Below are positions 1-8,497 of a stretch of DNA of 64,000 nt, piece after piece. Origin of the DNA: Aquimarina megaterium XH134 (GTDB lineage: Bacteria > Bacteroidota > Bacteroidia > Flavobacteriales > Flavobacteriaceae); NCBI RefSeq assembly GCF_000520975.1, contig NZ_JACB01000036.1, forward strand, positions 1 to 64,000. Direction: 5' to 3'. Position numbers and translations under genes: made by a program. Positions within the stretch are counted from its first letter, which is position 1; each line of letters starts with the position of its first letter. The notes beneath the pieces were generated by a model, which did not search any database, had not been told where the DNA came from, and worked only from the letters and a program-made list of their open reading frames with translations.

Positions 1-391
1 TTGGTCCTTGCGCACCAGTTGGGCCTATAGGGCCTGCAGATATTAGAGAAGATAAATCAACAGTTCCTCCATCTTCCAAACTTAAAATGTTTGTTGTAGG
101 ATTAAAAGATAATTGTTGATCATCATTGCCGGAACATAGACTTGACCAGCTATTGTTGTTATATTGAAAGACGCAATTGACAGTTGTATTATAAACTAAT
201 GCTCCATTTAATGGAGTCATTGCGTTCATTTGAGTTGTTGTAACTCTAGAGAGAACGAATGTCCTATTAGTACTTTCCAATTCTAAAATAGAAAAAGAAT
301 CTATTTGATTGGGGTTATCACCAACTTTGACCTGAGCCTGAGCAGTTGCTAAAGATAAAAATAAGATTATGAGGGGTAATTTTATCTTCAT
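1..391 (-). CDS. Secreted collagen-like repeat protein, N-terminal part (runs off the window)
   Basis: The reverse strand opens at an ATG at 391 and stays open to the window edge, so only the first 130 residues are visible. Residues 1-20 form a clear Sec signal peptide ending in AQAQ. Residues 21-120 resemble the N-terminal region of flavobacterial tail-fibre-like or head-domain secreted proteins (a segment like MTPLNGALVYNTT is common there). The last visible residues change to a Gly-Pro rich pattern (GPIGPTGAQGP), which is the start of a collagen-like Gly-X-Y tract. Function is probably extracellular or surface-associated; the specific role cannot be told. The downstream part is missing from the window. 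Confidence 0.75.
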   Translation of the reverse strand, partial: MKIKLPLIILFLSLATAQAQVKVGDNPNQIDSFSILELESTNRTFVLSRVTTTQMNAMTPLNGALVYNTTVNCVFQYNNNSWSSLCSGNDDQQLSFNPTTNILSLEDGGTVDLSSLISAGPIGPTGAQGP

Positions 392-688
392 ATTTTACGT
401 TTTATTTATAATTAAAACTTAAATAAATTACGGTTTAACCACAGTATATATATGGTTAAAACAGCAATTATTCTTTTTTGGCATAAATATAAATTGATAA
501 TTCCTTAAAATGTTATCAATTAAGCAAATATATGATTTTTTCGATAAAAAACAATTTTTATCGTCAAAATACACATAAAAAAATATTTATAACTAGCTTT
601 TGTTAAAATTTAACGTGAAATTATCATAAAAAAATATTTATTTGTTTTTTAGTTTAGAAGAAATCTAATACATTTGTCGCCACAAAAA
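392..688. other. Intergenic region, AT-rich, divergent between collagen-like gene and tRNA-Gly
   Basis: About 300 bases with no open reading frame that I can support. It should hold the leftward promoter of the collagen-like gene and the rightward tRNA promoter. A short near-repeat (CATAAAAAAATATTTAT) occurs twice, near 572 and 625; it may be chance in such AT-rich DNA. Confidence 0.5.
669..676 (+). promoter_or_regulatory. -7 promoter box of tRNA-Gly
   Basis: TACATTTG matches the Bacteroidota -7 consensus TAnnTTTG and lies 12 nt before the mature tRNA 5' end. A T-rich stretch with TTTG at 641-644 lies upstream but at a longer than usual spacing, so the -33 box is not certain. Confidence 0.5.
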
Positions 689-761
689 GCGGGAGTAGCT
701 CAGTTGGTAGAGCGTCAGCCTTCCAAGCTGAATGTCGCCAGTTCGAACCTGGTCTCCCGCT
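689..761 (+). tRNA. tRNA-Gly (anticodon TCC)
   Basis: A 73-nt cloverleaf can be folded by eye. The acceptor arms GCGGGAG and CTCCCGC pair perfectly. The D arm is GCTC...GAGC, the anticodon stem TCAGC...GCTGA carries the loop CTTCCAA with anticodon TCC, and the T arm is GCCAG-TTCGAAC-CTGGT. No CCA is encoded. A terminator hairpin follows immediately. Confidence 0.97.
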
Positions 762-766
762 CAAAG

Positions 767-795
767 GCTTCATTAATTTTAATGAAGCTTTTTTA
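767..795 (+). terminator. Rho-independent terminator after tRNA-Gly
   Basis: A 9-bp stem GCTTCATTA / TAATGAAGC with loop ATTT is followed directly by a run of six T. It ends tRNA transcription and lies before the convergent gene ending at 817. Confidence 0.85.
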
Positions 796-816
796 TTTAT
801 ATTAAATGTCTTGTAA

Positions 817-1725
817 CTATTTGAAAAAAAGCGAATTAATATATTTTGAATTTTGATATTTTATTAAAGTGTCTATTGCTATAAACTTGTAATCGATTTC
901 ATTTTTATAATTAGAAAGAAGTAGAATTTGATTGTTTTTATTCATAAACCAAAAACCATTTCCTAGAAAAACTATTCCATTCTTGTCGATATATTCAAAC
1001 TTGGAAGCTCTTGCTCCTAAATCACCTCCAATCCATAAAATGGTTTTACCAGAGTTTTTAACTTGTAATAGTTTGGGGTATATTTCAGATTGAAAATTAT
1101 TTGAATTATGGCAGTAATCACAAATTCCTTTGGGGCCATTACATATCTGATTAATTTGACTATCCATTACAGGATGTTGATCCATAAAAATTAATTTATG
1201 AGAAAGAATAACAATGTTTTTGGTTTGTAAAGTATTTAGGATATCAAAAAACATTGTTTTTTGTTCGCCAACTATAGAACTTAAACTGTCTTGAGAATTG
1301 ATTGTTATAAAGGTAGTTCCATCTTTTATATAATAATGAAATTTATTTTTATTTGTAAACTTCTTGAAATTTTCATTTGATGTATTGTCATGATTACCAA
1401 TACTCCACAGAGTGTTTTTGTTTTTTAAATCAAAAACTTTATCCAGATGATGTATTATTGAATCTTCAAATGTTGCGACACCTAAATCTCCACCTAACAA
1501 AGTCATATCATATAAGTTCAGGTCTAAATCATAGATTTTCTTAAATATGCTATCATTTGTTTGCAATCTAGTATGTGATAGATAAATGTAATTTGATCGA
1601 GAATTAAGAATTCTCTTTTTTGGAGTAGCACATCTTACAGAAAAAAAAATACATACTAAAGGTATAACGACCGTCACAATATATATATTGAACTCAACTG
1701 GTTTGAAAGCTTTTTTGTTTTTCAT
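817..1725 (-). CDS. Membrane-anchored calcineurin-like metallophosphatase, degenerate metal site
   Basis: A 302-residue protein with one N-terminal membrane segment (about residues 11-31). The remainder follows the calcineurin-like phosphoesterase order: a GGD at 78-80, GNHD at 110-113 and SH at 175-176. However the usual first motif DxH is SHT (50-52) and the final GHxH is replaced by GGDLG around 233-237, so several metal ligands appear missing. It is the last gene of a four-gene cassette, 4 nt after the VTC-like gene. In this context it could act on phosphorylated or polyphosphate substrates outside the cytoplasm, or be a non-catalytic relative. The fold assignment is fairly safe; the activity is not. 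Confidence 0.7.
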   Translation of the reverse strand: MKNKKAFKPVEFNIYIVTVVIPLVCIFFSVRCATPKKRILNSRSNYIYLSHTRLQTNDSIFKKIYDLDLNLYDMTLLGGDLGVATFEDSIIHHLDKVFDLKNKNTLWSIGNHDNTSNENFKKFTNKNKFHYYIKDGTTFITINSQDSLSSIVGEQKTMFFDILNTLQTKNIVILSHKLIFMDQHPVMDSQINQICNGPKGICDYCHNSNNFQSEIYPKLLQVKNSGKTILWIGGDLGARASKFEYIDKNGIVFLGNGFWFMNKNNQILLLSNYKNEIDYKFIAIDTLIKYQNSKYINSLFFK

Positions 1726-1729
1726 ACGG

Positions 1730-2458
1730 CTAAGAATGAATTATCCCAATACCTCTAACATATTTTGAGTTTTTAGATAATCGAGAATTAATTTGTTGCG
1801 TTAAGACTCTAGATTCATTATCATGTTTTTTATTGTATTTAAGCTCTAAAATAATCTCATTATTGATTGAACGACAATGCTTATAATTATTAGGATTAAA
1901 GAAATGCATGTTAAAATCTAAAGTGATCCTAAATTTTTCACAAGCAGAAAGAAAGTATCTTCTTTCATATGTGTTGTACAGTGTTGGAAATAGATTATAA
2001 AACTTGCAAATTAATTCTTTGTTTTTTGTTTCTTTTACTGCTTTTCTTATTTGAGAATTGATTTGATCTGCATGTAATGATTGTAGGTTTGTTTCAAAAG
2101 AGGGTATTTTAAGAGAAAGCTTATCTCCGACTTCTCCGAACTTCTTTTTTATTTCTATGGTTGGGGATTTTATTATTGATGGTACATCATTATACCATCG
2201 AAGTCTATATTTTTCTCTTATTCCGTCTCCAGAAATATTTTGTTTGTAAAATGTATAATTATTATCATCAAAATATATATTATTGACGGTTCTTTTTGAA
2301 TAGATTTCTTCAAAACCAAAAGTGTTTGTGTAAACAATAGTTTGTATTAGGTCATCTAAGTGTATATTTTGAAATATAAATTTTCTTTCATATCTCAGAT
2401 TGTAAAAGAGTGGTTTATGAAAATTTTCATTTACTGCTTTTTCCATATTTTTTCCCAT
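1730..2458 (-). CDS. VTC-domain polyphosphate polymerase-like protein
   Basis: The 242-residue protein has the CYTH/VTC tunnel pattern: RYERKF near residue 23, a VNNIYFDD strand, KYRLRWYN, EIKKK, YERRYF and ILELKYN near the end. In the VTC family such basic and acidic strands line a tunnel that binds nucleotide triphosphate and growing polyphosphate. No membrane segment is seen, so it should be cytoplasmic. It overlaps the preceding CotH gene by 32 nt (20 nt if the internal Met at 2446 is used), pointing to translational coupling. VTC, DUF4956 and CotH genes are often neighbours in bacteria, which supports a shared pathway, but the product of this bacterial type is not established. Confidence 0.8.
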   Translation of the reverse strand: MGKNMEKAVNENFHKPLFYNLRYERKFIFQNIHLDDLIQTIVYTNTFGFEEIYSKRTVNNIYFDDNNYTFYKQNISGDGIREKYRLRWYNDVPSIIKSPTIEIKKKFGEVGDKLSLKIPSFETNLQSLHADQINSQIRKAVKETKNKELICKFYNLFPTLYNTYERRYFLSACEKFRITLDFNMHFFNPNNYKHCRSINNEIILELKYNKKHDNESRVLTQQINSRLSKNSKYVRGIGIIHS

Positions 2459-5441
2459 ACATTTGATCTATTACTTTATTAGATACGGTTCTAACAGGAG
2501 TTTTATCAATTAAAAGTTGAGAGCCATTTTCAATTAAATAATCTAATTCATTGTTTTGCAATGTCAACATTGAAATATCAATTGATCCGGTTCCGTATTC
2601 AGACTTTTTTTGAAAAGACGATAATGCTAGTTTTGTATTTGATATGCTAACATTTTGCAATGAGATACTTGATAAATCTTTACTTACAATACCAATTTCT
2701 CCTTCAGACACACTAATATTCATTCCTTTGATCGTACTTGATTCTCCTGCACTTATCGCTTTGTCTGAAGAATTTCTGATTACAATATCTTTTAAGAAAA
2801 TAGTAGAGCCTGATACATCTATGCCATCGTTTCCATTGTTTGAGAATGTGCTATTTAGAATTTTTCCTTCAACAAAATCTCCATCAAATGCATCAGATAA
2901 TGTGTTTTTAAAAATCGTAGAATCAATAAGAAATTTGGATCTAATAATGTTAAGGCCATCTTCTGATCTATTGTTTCTAAAAACAGAGTTAGAGATTTCG
3001 ACAATAGTTTCGTTAAAATTTACAGCACCAGATAGAGTCCAGAGATTAGATGTCGGATTTGAAAGGCTTGTGAAATTGCAATGATTTAGTATTGATTTTT
3101 TTTTAGTGTTTGAAATGAAAATTCCACCACTTGAATTATCAGATGAAAAAAAATGAATAGGAGAGTTCTTTATTCCTTTGCATATAATTGGTGAATATGA
3201 GATGATAGATGCTTTATTTGTCATATCTATAGAGGCTCCTTTTTCGACAATAACTTTGTGATTTTTTGGAATGACTAAGGTTTTATTTAATTTATGATTG
3301 CCCTTTGGTATCGTAAGTATATTATTTTTAACTTCAATAAAATTAAAACTGGTATAATTAGCTACGAATGATTTTTTATAAGTATTAATAACCTCTAGTG
3401 TTTCATCTTGATTCGCCCCAAAGGGAATGATAATATTCTTCCGAGAAATTGAAAGGCCTGGAAGCTTATATTTTATTTTCAATTTTTTTACATCTTTAGG
3501 ATACCGAAATCCTCCCTTTTTATTTTTTTTTGAAACGAAGGCATTATTAAAAGCATCTTTTATGTAAAAAGTAATAAGTTTTTTTTCGTTTGGATGAATA
3601 ATTGGATCTGAGGAAAAAGGAAAACTTAACCTTCTTCCATTGTTATGTTCTAAACTATTGATGATAACAGGGAAATCAGATAGGTTGTTGATATCTATTT
3701 GTATTTGCTTTTTGTCAATATTTAGTAAATTAGAAACAATTATGTTTGAAGGGTTTATTTGTTTTTTTATGAAATTACTATTATAGTCAAGAATTGAAAG
3801 ATCTACTGTTGTTTTTAGTTCTGTTTGTAAATTTACAAATACCTTATTAAGATCGTTATTGAACTTATTTATGAAATTTTTAATAAACTTTTCATTACTA
3901 ATTATTTCAAGCTTTTCTAGTATTTTTTTTGTGTAAATACTATCATTTTTTGAAAAAGGATAGTGAGTGATTTTATCTATTTTGAAGCCTGGGTGAGAGT
4001 CAAAACAAACGGGCTCTAGTTTATTTGTAACAGGGTTAAAATAGATTCTCAAATTATGATTTATTAATCCGTGTTGTCCCCCAAATAGATTTGACAAAGC
4101 AACGAAGGTTGTTAATTTATCTATGTCAAATACTTCAGAGATTTTTAATTTTCCTTTTTTAAGACCTTCTAATAAATTTTTGGCAACGTTAAACTGTTTT
4201 GATAGTACGGGGTCTGAAAGTATTCGTGATTCATCAAAAACTTTAATGGGTAAATTTTGTGTATTTTGTAATTTTTTACTCCACGAATTGACATTCAATT
4301 TTAGGTCAGAAGATTTTTTTCGATCTTCCCAAAGCAAAGATTCATCAAACGACAAGATAATACCTTCCCTTCTTTTATTATTTTCTATTAATCTTTTGTC
4401 AAAAGATTCTTCAATAGCCATAATTCCCAAAGGAATTGTTTGTATACTATCTTTTTCTTTTATTTCTATGTCTACATTGATAAAATCATATCGTAATCCA
4501 ATTAGATCATTATTTTTAATCACTTTTTGAAATAGCCATTCCCACTCATAATTTCTGACTTTTGGATGTTGGATGGAGAATTTACTCATTCCTCTTATAG
4601 TAAGATTTTCATCCTCAAGAATTACTCTAAAAGACCATTTTTTTTCATCATCCAAATGATCCGTCCAGTCCCCCTTAAGTCTTATTCTAGATTTTATATT
4701 TTTTGTTGTATTATATGAAACTTTGGATGTTACAAAATCATCATCTTTTTTTATTAAAATTTTACTTTTTAATGCTTCATTTCGTCTTGATTTTACTTTC
4801 TCAAAGTTCTTTTTATTAATAGAGATCGTTATTTTTTCTAAAGTATTAGATGTGTTATCAGGAGATAGGTTTTCGAAATTGATTCCATCTGCTTGATATG
4901 ACCTTCCTTGAATTTCCGAAAATCTACCTGTATTGAAGAATTTTATCTTATTAGGTTCTAAAAAATGAGTTAGTGTTTTATGGGAAAAAACACCTGTAAA
5001 GACAAAGTAGGTTTCATTATTTATTTTCAATTCAATAGGATTAAAGTCGAAGAAATCCAGATTTATATAATTGTATTTCTGTAATTTTAATAGTGCTTCT
5101 TCATCTTTTGGGAAAATATGTATGAAAAATGCATCATTTAACTGTCTATTTGTTAAACTATCTTTGTAAACATAATATATTTTAGGCACGCCGCGATCTG
5201 CTTTATAATAAATTGAAAATTCAGAATCTGAGTATATTTTGTTTATATTCTTATCAATCATTTCAGAGATTCCTTCTTCACTAAGAGTGGTAGTGGGGAT
5301 TTCTGTATTGTGTACTTGTTCGTTATTATTGGGTAAGGAGTTGTTTTTTTGAAATAATAAACTAGATATAAATAATGCAAAAAATACGATTGGCATTATA
5401 ATCAAATGAGATTTTTTATTTTGAACCTTTTTGATTTTCAT
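2427..5441 (-). CDS. CotH kinase family protein with C-terminal parallel beta-helix
   Basis: A 1004-residue secreted or membrane-anchored protein with a hydrophobic segment at about residues 14-30. The middle part (about 240-560) carries CotH-like blocks: RIRLKGDWTDH, the FSIQHP stretch, GIMAIEES, and a late block LRIYFNP...FDSHPG that fits the metal-binding/active-site region of this atypical kinase fold. From about residue 700 onward the sequence is a series of short Asn/Ser/Ile-rich beta repeats (for example NGNDGIDVSGS), typical of a right-handed parallel beta-helix. CotH proteins phosphorylate surface proteins in Bacillus spores; here the substrate is unknown. It lies 34 nt downstream of the DUF4956 gene. 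Confidence 0.82.
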   Translation of the reverse strand: MKIKKVQNKKSHLIIMPIVFFALFISSLLFQKNNSLPNNNEQVHNTEIPTTTLSEEGISEMIDKNINKIYSDSEFSIYYKADRGVPKIYYVYKDSLTNRQLNDAFFIHIFPKDEEALLKLQKYNYINLDFFDFNPIELKINNETYFVFTGVFSHKTLTHFLEPNKIKFFNTGRFSEIQGRSYQADGINFENLSPDNTSNTLEKITISINKKNFEKVKSRRNEALKSKILIKKDDDFVTSKVSYNTTKNIKSRIRLKGDWTDHLDDEKKWSFRVILEDENLTIRGMSKFSIQHPKVRNYEWEWLFQKVIKNNDLIGLRYDFINVDIEIKEKDSIQTIPLGIMAIEESFDKRLIENNKRREGIILSFDESLLWEDRKKSSDLKLNVNSWSKKLQNTQNLPIKVFDESRILSDPVLSKQFNVAKNLLEGLKKGKLKISEVFDIDKLTTFVALSNLFGGQHGLINHNLRIYFNPVTNKLEPVCFDSHPGFKIDKITHYPFSKNDSIYTKKILEKLEIISNEKFIKNFINKFNNDLNKVFVNLQTELKTTVDLSILDYNSNFIKKQINPSNIIVSNLLNIDKKQIQIDINNLSDFPVIINSLEHNNGRRLSFPFSSDPIIHPNEKKLITFYIKDAFNNAFVSKKNKKGGFRYPKDVKKLKIKYKLPGLSISRKNIIIPFGANQDETLEVINTYKKSFVANYTSFNFIEVKNNILTIPKGNHKLNKTLVIPKNHKVIVEKGASIDMTNKASIISYSPIICKGIKNSPIHFFSSDNSSGGIFISNTKKKSILNHCNFTSLSNPTSNLWTLSGAVNFNETIVEISNSVFRNNRSEDGLNIIRSKFLIDSTIFKNTLSDAFDGDFVEGKILNSTFSNNGNDGIDVSGSTIFLKDIVIRNSSDKAISAGESSTIKGMNISVSEGEIGIVSKDLSSISLQNVSISNTKLALSSFQKKSEYGTGSIDISMLTLQNNELDYLIENGSQLLIDKTPVRTVSNKVIDQMYGKKYGKSSK

Positions 5442-5475
5442 AAAAAAAATAGGTTTTAACTAATCTATATTTTAT

Positions 5476-6153
5476 TTATATTTCATTACTAAGAAATGTA
5501 ACATCTACAGTAGTATTTATTTCTGATAGACCATCATGTATTAACCTTATATTTTCTATTGAAGAGATATTGATTAAAAAATTGAAATGGATTTCTCCAT
5601 TTGCATATTTTATTCTTTTTAGATCTACTTGATTAGAATTTTCAGAAACTATAGTGCTTATTTGATCAGTGATTTTAGATTTATCATCATTATTGCATTG
5701 TAAACATATTAGTAGGTTTTGAGAAAAAGAATTACCTAATTTATTCTTGTTTAGGAAAATTACAATTAAAATAAGTATTCCAAAACCAATAATCGTAGGT
5801 AATAATTGATTAGCTCCTAATCCTAATCCAATTGAGATAGCAATAAAGAAATACCCCAATTCTTCGGGTTCTTTTATTGCTGTTCTAAACCTAACAATAG
5901 AAAGAGCACCTACCAGACCTAATGAAAGGGCCAAGGAGGATTTTACAATAGAAATAATAATAAAAGTAGTTATGCCAACTAAAATAAGAACTTTAGATAA
6001 TTGAGATCTATTGGATATGGCGGTTCCATATCTTACATAAACAATTTTCAGGAAGAAAAGAAGTGTTCCGCATATAAGTATGTTAATGACATAATTTAGA
6101 ATGGAAAAGTTTTCTTCAAAATTAAGATTTAGTTGATTAATCAGATCGTTCAT
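5476..6153 (-). CDS. DUF4956 membrane protein
   Basis: A 225-residue protein with four to five membrane helices in residues 20-135 and a soluble C-terminal part of about 85 residues. The central sequence LGLVGALSIVRFRTAIKEP is the family signature of DUF4956. It is the first gene of the leftward cassette with CotH, VTC-like and metallophosphatase genes. The molecular function is not known; the constant association with VTC and CotH proteins suggests a membrane partner of that system. The C-terminal domain has an ACT-like feel (alternating strands and helices), which is only an impression. Confidence 0.8.
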   Translation of the reverse strand: MNDLINQLNLNFEENFSILNYVINILICGTLLFFLKIVYVRYGTAISNRSQLSKVLILVGITTFIIISIVKSSLALSLGLVGALSIVRFRTAIKEPEELGYFFIAISIGLGLGANQLLPTIIGFGILILIVIFLNKNKLGNSFSQNLLICLQCNNDDKSKITDQISTIVSENSNQVDLKRIKYANGEIHFNFLINISSIENIRLIHDGLSEINTTVDVTFLSNEI

Positions 6154-6274
6154 TCTTTTTAAATTTTACTATGCACAAGGTAAAGAAGTTTTAGGAAAAA
6201 AATGCCTTTTTTATTCTTATGACTCTGGCTAAAGATAAATTTAGTATGTTTATATTGTTTTAAAAATAAACTCA

Positions 6275-7150
6275 ATGAGCAAGACATTAACCATTGTAAT
6301 GCCTGTTTATAATGAAGAAGAATCACTAAAGTTATTTTTACCTAAGGTTATTGACCATTGTATAACTAATTCGTATTCTCTTATTTTGGTTGACGATGGA
6401 TCTAAAGATAAGACTAGTGAAATTTTGAACATGCAAGCTGCAAATATTTCTATACTTACAGTAATTACCCATAAAGTAAATAAGGGGTATGGAGGGGCAA
6501 TTAAAAGTGGTATTGAAGAGTGTGATACCGATTATGTAATAACAATAGATGCAGATGGTCAGCATTATTTAAGTGATGTAGATAATTTGTTTGCCAAGAT
6601 ATTAGAAACAGATGCTGATTTGGTTATTGGAAGTAGAAAAGGACAATTGTCTGCTTCGGCATTTAGGAAAGTGGGAAAAGGAATTATTCGTTTTGTTGCG
6701 AAAATGCTTATGAAATTGTCGGTTTATGACATTAATTCGGGGATGAAAATTTATGACACAAAATTGGTCAAGAAATATTTAAAACTAACTCCAGATACCA
6801 TGTCTTTTAGTGATATTATTACATTGACTTTTGTAAGTAATCGACATTTGGTCATTGAAGAACCTATTCAAATTAAGAAACGAATTGGAGGGGTAAGTAC
6901 TATAGGTATACGAACAGCTTTTGAGACGGTTATGGAGATCATCAATATTATAATCCTATTTAACCCAGCAAGAATTTTCTTACCTATTTCTGCTTTCTTT
7001 TTTGTGTTTGGCGTATTTTGGGGAGCTAATTTTTTCTTTCAAGGTAAAGGTATAAGTATTGGAGCTAGTACTTTAATACTTACCGGTTTGATAATTTTTC
7101 TTTTAGGACTAATTGCCGAACAATTATCTGCTCTAAGAAAAAATCAATAA
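6275..7150 (+). CDS. Family 2 glycosyltransferase, membrane-bound
   Basis: The 291-residue protein starts with a GT-A fold: MPVYNEEES at 9-17, VDDGSKD at 39-45 and DADGQH at 92-97 as the nucleotide-sugar and metal-binding motifs. Two C-terminal hydrophobic segments (about 225-255 and 262-284) anchor it in the inner membrane, as in dolichol/undecaprenyl-phosphate sugar transferases. It opens a rightward series of glycan-type genes. Likely role: transfer of a sugar from a nucleotide donor to a lipid carrier or a growing surface glycan. The exact sugar cannot be read from sequence. Confidence 0.88.
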   Translation: MSKTLTIVMPVYNEEESLKLFLPKVIDHCITNSYSLILVDDGSKDKTSEILNMQAANISILTVITHKVNKGYGGAIKSGIEECDTDYVITIDADGQHYLSDVDNLFAKILETDADLVIGSRKGQLSASAFRKVGKGIIRFVAKMLMKLSVYDINSGMKIYDTKLVKKYLKLTPDTMSFSDIITLTFVSNRHLVIEEPIQIKKRIGGVSTIGIRTAFETVMEIINIIILFNPARIFLPISAFFFVFGVFWGANFFFQGKGISIGASTLILTGLIIFLLGLIAEQLSALRKNQ

Positions 7151-7251
7151 TTTGTTTAAAAAAAGAAGTGTTTTTATGGTTTGCTTTTAAGCTTCGCCAG
7201 AAATAATTAGAATCACTTTTTTGAGAAATAAGTACTTATAATTGTCGAATA

Positions 7252-8100
7252 ATGAAGTTTGATAAAAAAGAAAATATTTTTTTGTTTAGCGTTGATTTAG
7301 AGGATGTTCGTTTGCGTGTTAATGATGGATTAAGATATAAGCCAAGTGTTGAAAAATTAACAGAAGAATATTTAGATTTTTTAAATTTATATAAGGCAAA
7401 AGCTACATTTTTTACTGTTGGAGATATTCCAAAACATTATCCAGACCTGATTAAAACTATAACTGCTGAAGGGCATGAAATTGCCTGTCATTCAAACAAA
7501 CATATTCCGGTAACAAGGCAAAGCGAAGAAGAGTTTCGAGATGATCTACAACGAAATATGGATAATCTATATAATGCAGGAGCAAAAGAACTTATAGGAT
7601 ATCGAGCACCAACATACTCTATAACTAAAGATACAGAATGGGCTTTTGGTGTTTTGACAGATTTAGGATTTAAATATTCTAGTTCGGTACTTCCTGCAAA
7701 AAACCCTTTATATGGATGGAAAGAATTTGGAGAAGACCCTAGAAAAATGAACACCGATTTATGGGAAATACCAGTAAGTCTGCGTGAAGGGAGATTTTTT
7801 AAAGTGCCATTTTCGGGGGGAGTATATTTTAGATTTTTACCTTTCTATTTTATAAAAAAAAGCTTTAATTTTCATTATAATAAAAACAGGGCGATAACTA
7901 GTTATTTTCATCCTTATGATATTGATACAGAACAAGAAAAATTTATGCATCCTGAGATTAATGATAATTGGATTTATAATAAATTAATGTATTTTAATCG
8001 AAAAGGAGTATACCCAAGACTCCATAAAATTATGGATATTTTTAATCCAAGTATCATTACTTATAAAAGTTATATTGAACTTTTGAATGAAGGAAAATAG
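7252..8100 (+). CDS. Polysaccharide deacetylase (NodB domain)
   Basis: The 282-residue protein has the NodB catalytic pattern: the SVDLED segment at 13-18 supplies the catalytic/metal Asp pair, ATFFTVGD follows at 51-58, and H80-x3-H84 in CHSNKH supplies the two metal His. The GYRAPTYSI block is the third motif. It resembles the deacetylases found in exopolysaccharide clusters. No signal peptide is evident, so it probably acts on a cytoplasmic or membrane-face substrate. It overlaps the next gene by 14 nt. Confidence 0.88.
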   Translation: MKFDKKENIFLFSVDLEDVRLRVNDGLRYKPSVEKLTEEYLDFLNLYKAKATFFTVGDIPKHYPDLIKTITAEGHEIACHSNKHIPVTRQSEEEFRDDLQRNMDNLYNAGAKELIGYRAPTYSITKDTEWAFGVLTDLGFKYSSSVLPAKNPLYGWKEFGEDPRKMNTDLWEIPVSLREGRFFKVPFSGGVYFRFLPFYFIKKSFNFHYNKNRAITSYFHPYDIDTEQEKFMHPEINDNWIYNKLMYFNRKGVYPRLHKIMDIFNPSIITYKSYIELLNEGK

Positions 8101-8497
8101 AGATTACATTGTAGAAGCAAATCGAATTACAGATTATTTAATCTCTGCTCCTTTGAAAAGAAAGGAAGAGAGTAACTATGTGTCAGCAATGACTCAATTT
8201 AATCTTCAATTAACAATATATGAACAGAGGCTATTATCTAATATGCTTAAAAGTAAGTGGAGAATGGCATGTATAGATGGCGGTTTAGCAATAAAAGATC
8301 CGAATAATATAGTGAGAAGAAAAATTTTCACAATGCTCGCCATATTGGAAGCTTCACCAAACTATACTATGTTTTTTTTATCACAGCGATATTCCTTTTT
8401 TTACTTTTTTAGACTAGGAATGGTTGGTTTCCGAGCTGTTTTTAGAGCTCTTTTTGGAGTAATAATTATTACAAATATTAGATCGAAATGCAGTTGA
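8087..8497 (+). CDS. Small uncharacterised protein coupled to a GMC oxidoreductase
   Basis: A 136-residue protein that I cannot assign. It has an N-terminal helical, charged part and a C-terminal hydrophobic, aromatic-rich segment (about 90-128) that could lie in the membrane. It overlaps the deacetylase gene by 14 nt and the GMC oxidoreductase gene by 10 nt, so all three are very likely co-translated. Membrane-bound GMC dehydrogenases of the gluconate dehydrogenase type have a small accessory subunit, and this could be an analogue, but no cofactor motif or Tat signal is present to support that directly. Confidence 0.7.
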   Translation: MKENRDYIVEANRITDYLISAPLKRKEESNYVSAMTQFNLQLTIYEQRLLSNMLKSKWRMACIDGGLAIKDPNNIVRRKIFTMLAILEASPNYTMFFLSQRYSFFYFFRLGMVGFRAVFRALFGVIIITNIRSKCS

